Below, piece after piece: positions 44,769-56,185 of a stretch of DNA of 64,000 nt. This DNA comes from Sulfuriferula thiophila. GTDB taxonomy: Bacteria > Pseudomonadota > Gammaproteobacteria > Burkholderiales > Sulfuriferulaceae. The notes beneath the pieces are model-generated. The model did no database searches and was not told the origin of the DNA. It was given only the letters and a program-made list of their open reading frames with translations. The DNA lies in contig NZ_BHGL01000001.1 in assembly GCF_003864975.1 (NCBI RefSeq), positions 1-64,000 on the forward strand. Reading direction: 5' to 3'. The translations under genes and the position numbers were made by a program. Every line of letters starts with the position of its first letter. The first letter of the stretch is position 1.

Positions 44769-44871
44769 TTATTGAATTCAATAATTAGGGTACATTAATT
44801 GCCGTTTAATTCGTGACATAATTCCCCTCCGTGTATCTTCTAACGCCCTGCTTAAGCAGGGCTTTTTATTT
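44769..44871 (+). terminator. Palindrome and intrinsic terminator ~100 nt downstream of the BON gene
   Basis: TTATTGAATTCAATAA (44769-44784) is a perfect 16-nt palindrome. GCCCTGC-TTAA-GCAGGGC (44845-44862) followed by TTTTTATTT is a strong intrinsic terminator. The terminator stands 99 nt after the BON stop, so it may serve a long 3' UTR or a small RNA. Confidence 0.7.
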
Positions 44872-45005
44872 GTTCGCCAGCGCACAGACGCAACCTTATC
44901 CCCACCATAAACTTGGTTATATTGAGACTGTGAACATGCAATGCCGCAGTGCAATTTCGCACCTTCCGGCAAGTCCCAATATTTAAATTTTAAGAGGTGA
45001 TTAAC

Positions 45006-45206
45006 ATGAACTGGGATCGAATTGAAGGTAACTGGAAACAACTAAAAGGCAATATTCAGCAACAATGGGGGAAGTTGAGTGACGACCATCTGGACGTCAT
45101 TGCCGGTAAACGTGAGCAGCTATCCGGCAAAATTCAGGAACTCTACGGCATTACCAAAGATGAAACCGAGAAGCAAATTGCAGATTGGCAAGCCAGTCAA
45201 AAATGA
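45006..45206 (+). CDS. CsbD-family stress protein
   Basis: 66 aa from ATG 45006 (AAGAGGTG upstream). MNWDRIEGNWKQLKGNIQQQ and ELYGITKDETEKQI match CsbD (YjbJ-like) proteins, abundant small soluble proteins of general stress. Fits the theme of the block. Confidence 0.92.
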   Translation: MNWDRIEGNWKQLKGNIQQQWGKLSDDHLDVIAGKREQLSGKIQELYGITKDETEKQIADWQASQK

Positions 45207-45276
45207 ACTGGCGCAACACAGCAACAGTGATGAATTACCAATTTCGTATTTAAATCCTGCTTAAGGAAATAACATA

Positions 45277-45888
45277 ATGACTAAAATCAATATTAGTGCC
45301 ATCACTCTGGCAATCAGCCTTGTTTATAGCGTTAACGCCATGGCACAAAACATGTCGAAAACTGAATATAAATCAATAACACAAACTATTAAGTCTGAGT
45401 ATAAAACGGCCAAACACAATTGCAATGTGTATGCTGATAATGCCAAGGATATCTGTGTCGTTGATGCTAAGGGCAAGAAAAACGTTGCTCAGGCAGAACT
45501 CGATGCTAGCTATAGGCCGTCAAAGCAAGCGCGCTATGATGCCATAGTCATCAAGGCCAAGGCAGATTATGCCGTAGCCATTGAACGCTGTGATGACAAA
45601 GCAGGGAATATCAAGGATGTCTGTGTAAAAGAAGCCAAAGCCGCGCTGATAAGCGCTAAGTCTGATGCAAAAGCACAACTCACAAGTGCAGAGGCCAATA
45701 CAACAGCCAATGAAAAATCGGCAGATGCACAAATGAAAGCAAAAAAGATAGGCAGCGAAGCCCGTCAAGATGCCGCTGCTGATAAACGCGATGCTGATTA
45801 TGCTGTCGAAAAAACAAGATGTGACGCACTAGCCGGCAACGCTAAGGATATGTGCTCAAGCGACGCAAAGATGCATTACGGAAAATAA
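45277..45888 (+). CDS. Exported Cys-pair repeat protein
   Basis: 203 aa. A signal peptide (about 1-23, ending NAMA) precedes three similar units with paired Cys: CNVYADNAKDICVVDAK, CDDKAGNIKDVCVKEAK and CDALAGNAKDMCSSDAK. Each has Cys-x(9-10)-Cys followed by an Ala/Lys-rich helix. A disulfide in each unit is likely in the periplasm. Family not assigned; homologous exported proteins exist in betaproteobacteria. Confidence 0.7.
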   Translation: MTKINISAITLAISLVYSVNAMAQNMSKTEYKSITQTIKSEYKTAKHNCNVYADNAKDICVVDAKGKKNVAQAELDASYRPSKQARYDAIVIKAKADYAVAIERCDDKAGNIKDVCVKEAKAALISAKSDAKAQLTSAEANTTANEKSADAQMKAKKIGSEARQDAAADKRDADYAVEKTRCDALAGNAKDMCSSDAKMHYGK

Positions 45889-45936
45889 TCCACCCGTATC
45901 TGCTTGAGTACCGGTTAATAAATGAAGAGGTATTCC

Positions 45937-46076
45937 GAGACCTTTGCACGATTACTGCGCTTGTTCATATTTCGTTGAAAATCAGCTCAAAATGCTCATG
46001 TACTATTTGTACACTCCGCTTTTTCGCTGATTTCCGCCTCATCTGAACTGCGCTCGCTACATCGTGCAAAGGTCTC
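45937..46076. mobile_element. 140-bp MITE with 16-bp TIRs and 5-bp target duplication
   Basis: Perfect terminal inverted repeats GAGACCTTTGCACGAT (45937-45952) and ATCGTGCAAAGGTCTC (46061-46076). The 5-bp flanks ATTCC are identical (45932-45936 and 46077-46081). No transposase is encoded; the interior is partly self-complementary. It was probably mobilised in trans by an IS sharing these ends. It lies 7 nt before the ATG of an osmB-like remnant. Confidence 0.85.
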
Positions 46077-46083
46077 ATTCCAA

Positions 46084-46279
46084 ATGAACACTATTCAAAA
46101 ATTGTGCAATTGCAACCATGCTATTTATTCTCGGTGGGTGCGCAGGTATGACTAATCTGGATAAAAATACTGCAATCGGTGCTGGAGTAGGTGCCGTCGG
46201 TGGCAACAGGTGGCAGCCCTGCAGGTACGATGGCGGGGCAGCCGTTGGTGGTGTGATAGGCCATGAAGTAACTGAATAA
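46084..46279 (+). pseudogene. Decayed osmB-like glycine-zipper lipoprotein
   Basis: From 46084 the frame starts MNTIQK and then shifts: the lipobox part MLFILGGCAGMTNLDKNT is in another frame (from 46116), and a later 1-nt shift breaks AIGAGVGAVGG from ATGGSPAGTMAG before the frame returns for GGAAVGGVIGHEVTE. OsmB-like lipoproteins of the inner/outer envelope have exactly this Gly-zipper order. Multiple frameshifts, together with the upstream MITE, mark it as a pseudogene. Confidence 0.7.
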
Positions 46280-46294
46280 TTTTGTCGCTTTTAC

Positions 46295-46334
46295 TGCCAG
46301 TCAGCTATTCATACTTTGGATAGCTGACCGGCAG
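46295..46334. terminator. Hairpin between osmB remnant and gyrB
   Basis: CTGCCAGTCAGCTAT (46295-46309) and ATAGCTGACCGGCAG (46320-46334) form a 15-bp stem with one mismatch and a 10-nt loop. No clear T-tract on either strand, but it is placed to end gyrB transcription. Confidence 0.45.
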
Positions 46335-46393
46335 TTACACACGACTTTCGCTGTGTCCGAAAATATATAAACTTTGTGGACGATTACAGCAAC

Positions 46394-48802
<2,409 letters not shown>

Positions 48803-48816
48803 TCAATCGATAATTA

Positions 48817-48832
48817 TGTTTCACGTGGAACA
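48817..48832. other. parS site upstream of gyrB
   Basis: TGTTTCACGTGGAACA has one mismatch to the 16-nt parS consensus. It lies between gyrB and dnaN. A ParB-binding centromere site near the origin is well supported by the parA/parB genes in the window. Confidence 0.8.
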
Positions 48833-48870
48833 TAGGGGTGTAACGATAACTTAAAATAACTATTTAAAAA

Positions 48871-49977
48871 TCAAATACGCATTGGCATTATAACGTATTT
48901 GTAATTGGCATTATCAGGAACTGTCATCAACATACTGCTGCTGGCGTCGCCGAAATGGCAATTAATCTTTTCGGTGCTCAAATGATTTAATGCATCCAGC
49001 AAATAGGAAACATTAAATCCGATATCAAGCGGATCGCCATCATAATTAACTTCTATTTCGTCCTGGGCTTCTTCCTGCTCATTATTGTTGCATACTATTT
49101 TCAGCTCATTCTGACTGAGCACCAAGCGCACGCCACGGAATTTTTCATTAGATAGAATGGCTGCACGTTGTAAAGCCTGCTGTAAAGGCAGCCTGTCGGC
49201 GGTCAGTATGTTCTTGTGTGTAGTGGGGATGACGCGGTTGTAATCAGGAAACTTTCCATCAATTACTTTAGATATCAGCTGAATGTTTCCAATATCAAAC
49301 CTGATTTGATTTTTAAATATCGTTACCGTTACCAGCTCTTCTGTATCACCCAATAATTTGGTCAATTCCAGGATGGTTTTACGCGGAATAATAATTTCCT
49401 GCTTGGTTGCTGATTCTACCAATGTATCCGCAGCCAGACAGAGTCTGTGACCGTCAGTTGCGACTACCGTTATTTTATTGCCTTCCAACACCAGCAACAT
49501 GCCATTCAAATAATAGCGAATGTCCTGTTGCGCCATAGCGTACTGCACCATGGAAATCAGGTTTTTTAATGTTTTTTGCGCAATTTTAATATGATTATCC
49601 GCATCGACACTGGTTTCAATAGTGGGAAAGTCTTGGGCAGGCAGTGTCTGCAAATTAAAACGGCTTTTTCCGGATTTAATTTGCAGTTGGTTGTCATTCG
49701 CTTCTAATGAAATAATCGCTTTGTCATTAAAAGCACGACAGATATCAACCATTTTTTTGGCAGCAACCGTAATCGCAAAATCACCTTCAGTTGAATTGGT
49801 CTCGGTAATGATTTTAATTTGTATCTCAAGATCCGTTGCCAACATAGATAATTGATTATGTGATTTTTCAATTAGTACATTAGACAAGATAGGTAGGGTA
49901 TGTCTTTTTTCAACGACCCCCGTCACTGTTTGCAGTGGCCCTAATAAAGCGTCTCGATTAGTTTCTAGTAATAACAT
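48871..49977 (-). CDS. dnaN: DNA polymerase III beta clamp
   Basis: 368 aa from ATG 49977. Three clamp domains; KRHTLPILSNVLIE at the start, LNGMLLVLEGNKITVVATDG in the middle and the C-terminal NYKYVIMPMRI. It is the sliding clamp for polymerase III. It lies downstream of dnaA. Confidence 0.97.
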   Translation of the reverse strand: MLLLETNRDALLGPLQTVTGVVEKRHTLPILSNVLIEKSHNQLSMLATDLEIQIKIITETNSTEGDFAITVAAKKMVDICRAFNDKAIISLEANDNQLQIKSGKSRFNLQTLPAQDFPTIETSVDADNHIKIAQKTLKNLISMVQYAMAQQDIRYYLNGMLLVLEGNKITVVATDGHRLCLAADTLVESATKQEIIIPRKTILELTKLLGDTEELVTVTIFKNQIRFDIGNIQLISKVIDGKFPDYNRVIPTTHKNILTADRLPLQQALQRAAILSNEKFRGVRLVLSQNELKIVCNNNEQEEAQDEIEVNYDGDPLDIGFNVSYLLDALNHLSTEKINCHFGDASSSMLMTVPDNANYKYVIMPMRI

Positions 49978-50103
49978 ATATAACCTTAATAACAATAATA
50001 AGAGAGTTCAATTTATACTAATAAGTCATTATTTAACTTTATAAACAATCTGTTATTTAAATCTTAATGGTGTTAATAAAGACTGATAGCAGTGTGAATC
50101 AAT

Positions 50104-50147
50104 TGTGGATAACTATTACAACTTTTTAAAAACAGCGCTTATCCACA
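50104..50147. promoter_or_regulatory. Two DnaA boxes in the dnaA-dnaN gap
   Basis: TGTGGATAA (50104-50112) and TTATCCACA (50139-50147) are exact DnaA boxes in opposite orientation, 26 nt apart. They lie in the AT-rich 49978-50195 gap, so DnaA may regulate dnaN or this may be a second part of a bipartite origin. Confidence 0.8.
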
Positions 50148-50195
50148 AACTAATATCAAGTTATACGTATTTTGTATTTCGATATTATGCATATA

Positions 50196-51533
50196 TCAAC
50201 TAGTAAGGACTTGTAGTAATAATGCGTATTCCCTGTTTATATTAGCATCTTCTTCTTTAAGTTCAGTGACTTTGCGGCATGCATGTAATACTGTTGTATG
50301 ATCCCGTCCACCAAACGCAGCGCCAATATCCGGCAAACTCATGCTAGTTAACTCTTTCGCTAATGACATGGCAATTTGTCTTGGTCGAACCAGTGCTCGT
50401 GTTCTTTTTTTGGAATGCATGTCAATAATTTTTATCTTGTAATAGTCAGCTACCGTTTTCTGAATATTCTCGATAGAAATCTGCCGACTTTGTACTGCTA
50501 ACAAATCTTTAAGTGCTTCTTTAGCCGATTCCAAGGTTATAGGGCGATTCGAAAACCGTGAATAGGCAAACACGCGTTTAAGTGCGCCTTCTAGTTCGCG
50601 GACATTGGAACGGACCTGTTTGGCAATGAAAAATGCTATGTTTTCTTCCAGGGTAATCCCTTCAGCTTTGGCCTTCTTTAACAAGATGGCAACACGCATC
50701 TCTAATTCAGGTGGATCAATTGAGACGGTTAATCCCCAACTGAATCTTGATTTTAACCTATCTTCCATGCCGGCAATTTCTTTAGGATAGGTGTCACAGG
50801 TAATAATTAATTGTTTCTTGGCTTCAATTAACGCATTGAAAGCATAGAAAAATTCTTCCTGCGTACGATTTTTTCCACTAAAAAACTGGATATCATCTAT
50901 TAATAACAAATCTAAAGAGTGGTAATGGCGCTTGAATTCATCAAAAGTTTTATGCTGATAGGCTTTAACAACGTCTGATACATAATTTTCTGCATGTATA
51001 TAACTAATCCGCGCTTCTGGATTATTCGCATGCACAAAATTACCTATTGCCTGAATTAAGTGTGTTTTACCTAGACCTACACCACCATAAATAAACAAAG
51101 GGTTATATGCGGTACCAGGGTTTTCTGCAACTTGAATAGCAGCAGCACGGGCCAATTGGTTGGCTTTTCCTGTAACCAGCGTATCAAAACTAAAAGCAGG
51201 GTTGAGTCGCTTAGGGGCTTCTTTTCTTTGGGCAGCAATAACTGGCTCAACTGTTTTCGAAACAGATTTAGTAGCTGTGCTGGGTTTGTTTTTAGCTACG
51301 GTATCAACCGCAAGATTAATAACCGTCGATGCACCAAAATAATCAAGCGCAAGTTCTTCGATCCGGTTTAGAAATTTATCTTTAACCCAATCTAATACAA
51401 AACGATTAGGTGCCATTAGGCTTAATTCATTATTGGTTACTACTGGCTTTAAAGGTTTTATCCAGGTGTTAAATTGTTGAGCGGGTAGCTCATGGGCGAG
51501 TTTGGATAAAGAGTCTTGCCAAAATTCATTCAT
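50196..51533 (-). CDS. dnaA: Chromosomal replication initiator DnaA
   Basis: 445 aa. N-terminal domain I ([20 protein letters not shown]), linker, AAA+ domain with Walker [12 protein letters not shown] and Walker B LLIDDIQF, and the C-terminal DNA-binding helix-turn-helix with [20 protein letters not shown] and [14 protein letters not shown]. It binds the DnaA boxes here to open oriC. Confidence 0.97.
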   Translation of the reverse strand: MNEFWQDSLSKLAHELPAQQFNTWIKPLKPVVTNNELSLMAPNRFVLDWVKDKFLNRIEELALDYFGASTVINLAVDTVAKNKPSTATKSVSKTVEPVIAAQRKEAPKRLNPAFSFDTLVTGKANQLARAAAIQVAENPGTAYNPLFIYGGVGLGKTHLIQAIGNFVHANNPEARISYIHAENYVSDVVKAYQHKTFDEFKRHYHSLDLLLIDDIQFFSGKNRTQEEFFYAFNALIEAKKQLIITCDTYPKEIAGMEDRLKSRFSWGLTVSIDPPELEMRVAILLKKAKAEGITLEENIAFFIAKQVRSNVRELEGALKRVFAYSRFSNRPITLESAKEALKDLLAVQSRQISIENIQKTVADYYKIKIIDMHSKKRTRALVRPRQIAMSLAKELTSMSLPDIGAAFGGRDHTTVLHACRKVTELKEEDANINREYALLLQVLTS

Positions 51534-52210
51534 AACGTAAGTTCAAAATTGGAAACCAAAATAATAAATACAGATAAAAGTAATTTTATATAGCTAAAAT
51601 AAGGAGGAATTTGTAACTACAAACAAGGTAAAGATATGTTGTAATTTTCAGTTCAAAAACTGTGTTAAGTTTAATCCCCGCACAAAAAGATATCTATCAA
51701 CTTTTACACTATTTTTAATTCAATATGTGGTGTATCTAAATCCGCATCAATTTAAGTCAGCAAGATAAAATTACAAAACAATAATATATAAGCATCTATT
51801 ATCATATAATTCAATATGTTAAATACTAAATAATCATCAAAATTCACTACATTTAATACAGGTATAACTGGAATACAATTTGTGCATAACTTGATTTTAT
51901 TTATGAAAAAAATAGTTATCCACAATTCATCAACAACCCAAAAAGGATTTGACAACAGCTTTAATAGTGATTTAACCAATTGTTTTATAGTAAAAATAAT
52001 GACTTATTTGGTAAAATTTCCGGCTCTTATTATTGTTATTGAATTTATATATAATCTTATTAACATCTAATTGCTTAAAATCTTAAGATTTAATTATTTG
52101 AATACCGTCATTTTTAATTTTATCAAGAGGCAATGTTTTATCTTGACAACAAGGGTAATAAAATAGTCTAATGCTATGTTCTACGGAATTATTTATATTA
52201 GGATTTTGTT
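51534..52210. other. Putative replication origin oriC
   Basis: A 677-bp AT-rich gap between divergent dnaA and rpmH, the standard origin position in proteobacteria. It holds an exact DnaA box TTATCCACA (51916-51924) and a one-mismatch box TGTGCATAA (51881-51889), next to long A/T runs (about 51750-51860 and 52020-52100) suitable as an unwinding element. The number of clear boxes is low, so the boundaries are not defined. Confidence 0.75.
52143..52172 (+). promoter_or_regulatory. Predicted rpmH promoter
   Basis: TTGACA (52143-52148), an 18-nt spacer and TCTAAT (52167-52172) about 39 nt before rpmH. Confidence 0.6.
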
Positions 52211-52357
52211 ATGAAACGCACTTACCAACCTTCCGTTATTCGCCGCAAGCGTACCCATGGTTTTTTAGTCAGAATGAGAACCAAAGGCGGTCGCGCAGTG
52301 ATTAATGCACGTCGTGCTAAAGGTCGTGTTCGTCTTGCCGTAGGTGAATCTCGGTAA
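52211..52357 (+). CDS. rpmH: 50S ribosomal protein L34
   Basis: 48 aa: [20 protein letters not shown], then [19 protein letters not shown] and a short tail ending GESR, a little longer than the usual 44-46 residues. First gene of the rpmH-rnpA-yidD-yidC cluster. Confidence 0.97.
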   Translation: MKRTYQPSVIRRKRTHGFLVRMRTKGGRAVINARRAKGRVRLAVGESR

Positions 52358-52375
52358 TTCGCAGATAGTTAGCAG

Positions 52376-52735
52376 ATGAATATTCGGTATACTTTTCCGC
52401 GAAGTAACCGATTGTTAAAAACGGATGAGTTTTCATCCGTTTTTAATTTCCGCTGTGGTAAAACAGGCCGTTTTTTAAACGTCTACGCCAAACCTAATAT
52501 AATGGAAACTGCACGATTAGGTATTGTTGTTGGTAAAAAGCAATTGCGCACGGCAGTAGCACGGAATTTGGCTAAACGTATAGTAAGGGATGTTTTCCGT
52601 TTACAGCGACCAGAGTTACCAGCATTGGATTATATTGTGCGAGTAACAAAGCCATTCAATAGAAGTGAATCTTTATTAGTTCGAAACGAACTGATTCATT
52701 TATTGCAAAAAACCAAACGATGTCTCAACTCCTGA
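52376..52735 (+). CDS. rnpA: Ribonuclease P protein component
   Basis: 119 aa. [20 protein letters not shown] contains the RNR-type motif ([13 protein letters not shown]). It is the protein cofactor of RNase P. It starts 18 nt after rpmH and overlaps yidD by 16 nt. Confidence 0.95.
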   Translation: MNIRYTFPRSNRLLKTDEFSSVFNFRCGKTGRFLNVYAKPNIMETARLGIVVGKKQLRTAVARNLAKRIVRDVFRLQRPELPALDYIVRVTKPFNRSESLLVRNELIHLLQKTKRCLNS

Positions 52736-52929
52736 TTCTAATTGTAAAGATTTATCAGTACACTATTAGTCCTATGTTGGGGCCAAGATGTCGATTTACG
52801 CCTACATGTTCCCAATTTGCGGTTGAAGCAATTGCGAAACATGGTTCGTTTAAAGGCGGCTGGTTAGCAATTAAACGTGTTTCACGTTGTCATCCACGTA
52901 ATCCTGGTGGTTACGATCCAGTACCTTAA
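52720..52929 (+). CDS. yidD: Membrane protein insertion factor YidD
   Basis: 69 aa with conserved [20 protein letters not shown] and [20 protein letters not shown]. It helps membrane-protein insertion with YidC. Overlaps rnpA. Confidence 0.95.
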   Translation: MSQLLILIVKIYQYTISPMLGPRCRFTPTCSQFAVEAIAKHGSFKGGWLAIKRVSRCHPRNPGGYDPVP

Positions 52930-52955
52930 TCTTTTTATAGCTAAGCGTTACATTT

Positions 52956-54602
52956 ATGGATACTCAGAGACTTATTCTTTTTGTTGTGTTTTCTTTTTCA
53001 TTATTAATGTTATGGGAAGCGTGGCAAAAGCAAGATGCCCCACAGCCGGCAGCAACAGTTACCGCACCTGCAAATGCTAACGCTAACGCACCAGTACCTA
53101 CACTGACACAGGCCGCTACCGTATCAGCCGCACCTAATAATACAGCGAATCATTTACCAGTGGCTGCGCAAGCAGTAGTAACTACTGACCTGGTGCGTGC
53201 GGTTATTGATGCAAATGGTGGTGATTTGCGAAGCTTGGCACTGTTGAAATACCAAGATCCATTGGATAAAAATAAGCCATTATTTCTATTTGAGCAAAGT
53301 CCAGATCATACCTACGTAGCTCAGACCGGTTTAATAGGCGCGGGTTTACCTAATCATAAATCGTTGTTTACGCTTGTTCCTGGCAACTACCAGTTAGCAC
53401 AAGGTCAGCAGAGTCTTACGGTGCCTTTGGTTTGGGTAGATGCTCAGACAGGGATTAAAGTAACCAAGCTTTATACCTTTCATCGCGATAGTTATAAGAT
53501 TGATGTAGCGTATCAAATTACAAATCCAGGCGCTAATGTTGTGCCGGTAGATGCGTATTTTCAGCTATTGCGTGACGGTAAAACACCAGAAGGTGAGTCG
53601 AGTTTAGTTCATACATTTACCGGTCCTGCTTTGTATACAGAAGCAAGCAAGTTTACGAAAATAGAATTCAAAAAACTGGATAAAGGTGAGCAGGATTATC
53701 CTAAATTTGCCAATGATGGCTGGATAGGTATGGTCCAACATCATTTTGTATCCGTCTGGCTCCCGAAAAATGGCGGCAAACGCGAGTTTTACGCAAAAGC
53801 CATTGGTAACAATCAATACAGTGCTGGTGTGATTTTACCTGAAGGTAAGGTTCAACCAGGCTCAACGCTGTCATTTGAAGTGCCCATGTATGTAGGCCCG
53901 CAGATTCAGAAAACATTAACTGCATTAGCACCTGGTTTAGATTATGTAGTTGATTATGGCTGGTTGACGCCAATTGCCGCACCAATTTTCTGGGCACTGC
54001 AAAAGATACATGGTGTTGTTGGTAATTGGGGTTGGGCAATCGTTATTCTGACTATACTGATAAAACTGATGTTCTTCCCGTTGTCAGCAAAAAGCTATCA
54101 GTCTATGGCCCAGATGCGTGGTCTTGCACCTAAGCTGCAACGGTTAAAAGAGTTGCATGGCGATGATAGGCAGAAATTACATCAATCAATGATGGATTTG
54201 TATAAGACAGAAAAAGTTAATCCGTTGGGAGGGTGCTTGCCTGTCGTTGTGCAGATACCGGTATTTATTGCGCTTTACTGGGCATTATTGGGCAGTGTGG
54301 AGATGCGTCAAGCGCCATTTATAGGCTGGATTCATGACTTGTCGGCACCGGATCCGTTCTATGTATTACCTATCATCATGGGCTTAACCATGATATTGCA
54401 AACAAGACTGAATCCAACACCTCCAGATCCTATCCAGGCGAAGGTTATGATGATAATGCCAGTTGCTTTCAGTATTTTCTTTTTCTTCTTCCCTGCGGGC
54501 TTGGTTTTGTATTGGGTTGTGAATAACGTATTGTCGATCAGTCAACAATGGGTCATCACGCGTAAATACGAGGCCGCTCAAGCCGGCCATGCAAAACGCT
54601 GA
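52956..54602 (+). CDS. yidC: Membrane protein insertase YidC
   Basis: 548 aa. An N-terminal anchor (about 5-20), a periplasmic P1 beta domain (about 55-330), then five helices of the insertase core (from about 345) with [20 protein letters not shown] and [20 protein letters not shown]. It inserts membrane proteins such as ATP synthase subunits, encoded downstream. It overlaps mnmE by 14 nt. Confidence 0.96.
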   Translation: MDTQRLILFVVFSFSLLMLWEAWQKQDAPQPAATVTAPANANANAPVPTLTQAATVSAAPNNTANHLPVAAQAVVTTDLVRAVIDANGGDLRSLALLKYQDPLDKNKPLFLFEQSPDHTYVAQTGLIGAGLPNHKSLFTLVPGNYQLAQGQQSLTVPLVWVDAQTGIKVTKLYTFHRDSYKIDVAYQITNPGANVVPVDAYFQLLRDGKTPEGESSLVHTFTGPALYTEASKFTKIEFKKLDKGEQDYPKFANDGWIGMVQHHFVSVWLPKNGGKREFYAKAIGNNQYSAGVILPEGKVQPGSTLSFEVPMYVGPQIQKTLTALAPGLDYVVDYGWLTPIAAPIFWALQKIHGVVGNWGWAIVILTILIKLMFFPLSAKSYQSMAQMRGLAPKLQRLKELHGDDRQKLHQSMMDLYKTEKVNPLGGCLPVVVQIPVFIALYWALLGSVEMRQAPFIGWIHDLSAPDPFYVLPIIMGLTMILQTRLNPTPPDPIQAKVMMIMPVAFSIFFFFFPAGLVLYWVVNNVLSISQQWVITRKYEAAQAGHAKR

Positions 54603-55926
54603 TCGCGATACCATAGCTGCAATTGCCACCGCGCCTGGTCGCGGTGGCATAGGTATTATTCGGATTTCCGGTTCAAATTTAACGCCTTTTTTTCTGCCTT
54701 TGCTGGGCATGACTCCAGAACCAAGACACGCACATTTTGCACATTTTCTGGACGGAGATGACACTGTTCTGGACGAAGGGGTCGTGCTATATTTTCCTGC
54801 ACCACATTCGTTTACCGGTGAAAATGTTCTTGAGCTGCAAGGACACGGCGGCCCCGTAGTACTCAATCTTGTATTAAAACGTTGCCTGGAATTGGGTGCG
54901 CGCTTGGCTAATCCAGGTGAGTTTACTCAGCGTGCTTTTTTGAACGACAAGCTGGATTTGGCGCAAGCTGAAAGTGTCGCTGATTTAATCGATGCTAGCT
55001 CGGCGCAGGCTGCACGTTCTGCAATTCGTTCACTTACCGGTGAATTTTCAAATCGGATTGATACGTTAGTCGCAAGTCTTATCGATTTGCGTATGCTGGT
55101 TGAAGCAACGCTAGACTTCCCTGAAGAAGAGCTGGAATTTTTACAAGCAGCTAAAGCATTCGAGCGTTTAGAGAAGATTAAGCAACAATTGCTGGAAATC
55201 GAGCAGTCAGCCCGCCAGGGCAGTCTGTTACGCGATGGAATTCGCGTTGTTCTGATTGGTCAACCCAATGTAGGAAAGTCGAGTTTGCTTAACCGGCTGG
55301 CAGGTGAAGATCTGGCTATAGTCACTGCAATTGCCGGTACGACTCGGGATGCGGTTCGTGAAACTATCCAGATTGAAGGTGTGCCGATTCATATTATAGA
55401 TACGGCCGGTTTGCGTGACACTGAGGACGAAGTTGAGCGTATTGGTATCGAGCGTACCTGGCAAGCGATTAACCAAGCTAATGTTGCGTTATTGCTGGTT
55501 GACGTGCAGCACGGGGTAACGTCTACTGAACAAGATATTATTTTTAAATTGCCATCTAGTCTGCCTTTGTTCACAATCCATAACAAAATTGATCTGACTG
55601 CTGAAATGCCAGTTAAGGTAGAGGGTGATATATATTTATCCGCAAAAACCGGGGCAGGAATCGAGGAGCTTAGATCAACACTTTTAAATGTAGCGGGTTG
55701 GCAAACTGAAAGCAGCAGTGTTTTCATGGCACGCGAACGGCATTTAAAAGCGATTAAGGATGCAAGTGCACATCTTGTTCAAGCAAGTGAATTATCGTCG
55801 TCCGCGCTCGAGTTTCTGGCCGAAGAGTTACGGTTGGCCCAATATTCATTATCTTCAATTACTGGCGCATTCAGTGCAGATGATTTACTTGGCGAAATTT
55901 TTAGCCGATTTTGCATAGGTAAGTAA
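54589..55926 (+). CDS. mnmE: tRNA modification GTPase MnmE
   Basis: 445 aa. N-terminal folate-binding domain ([20 protein letters not shown]), a helical domain with the inserted G domain ([26 protein letters not shown] and NKID), and the C-terminal CIGK motif. It works with MnmG in cmnm5-type wobble-uridine modification of tRNA. It starts inside the yidC 3' end. Confidence 0.96.
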   Translation: MQNADRDTIAAIATAPGRGGIGIIRISGSNLTPFFLPLLGMTPEPRHAHFAHFLDGDDTVLDEGVVLYFPAPHSFTGENVLELQGHGGPVVLNLVLKRCLELGARLANPGEFTQRAFLNDKLDLAQAESVADLIDASSAQAARSAIRSLTGEFSNRIDTLVASLIDLRMLVEATLDFPEEELEFLQAAKAFERLEKIKQQLLEIEQSARQGSLLRDGIRVVLIGQPNVGKSSLLNRLAGEDLAIVTAIAGTTRDAVRETIQIEGVPIHIIDTAGLRDTEDEVERIGIERTWQAINQANVALLLVDVQHGVTSTEQDIIFKLPSSLPLFTIHNKIDLTAEMPVKVEGDIYLSAKTGAGIEELRSTLLNVAGWQTESSSVFMARERHLKAIKDASAHLVQASELSSSALEFLAEELRLAQYSLSSITGAFSADDLLGEIFSRFCIGK

Positions 55927-56042
55927 AACGCATTTAAAAGGCCGTGATGGCGTTTATTTGTTTTTGAATGGTAAGGCAAGGATGGTTATAAAATAATTCG
56001 CTATAAGCCGTCCTGAACAGCCTGTTTTTTAGGCGCTCAATA

Positions 56043-56058
56043 TGTTTCACGTGAAACA
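56043..56058. other. parS site upstream of mnmG
   Basis: TGTTTCACGTGAAACA is an exact 16-nt parS palindrome, the ParB binding site. It lies in the 55927-56185 gap, which holds no gene. Confidence 0.9.
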
Positions 56059-56185
56059 TGTCTTAAAAATCTTGATTTTAACTAAATTTAAAAATGACGC
56101 GTTTGGTACAATAGCGCATACTTAAACCAGTGTTTAACAAAATGATATTGGTTGATCAATCAACTTATTAGAAATATGTATAGAA

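Noticed and set aside
52873-52888. TGTTTCACGT within yidD as a third parS
   Set aside because: Only the left half matches; the right half TGTCAT differs at most positions.
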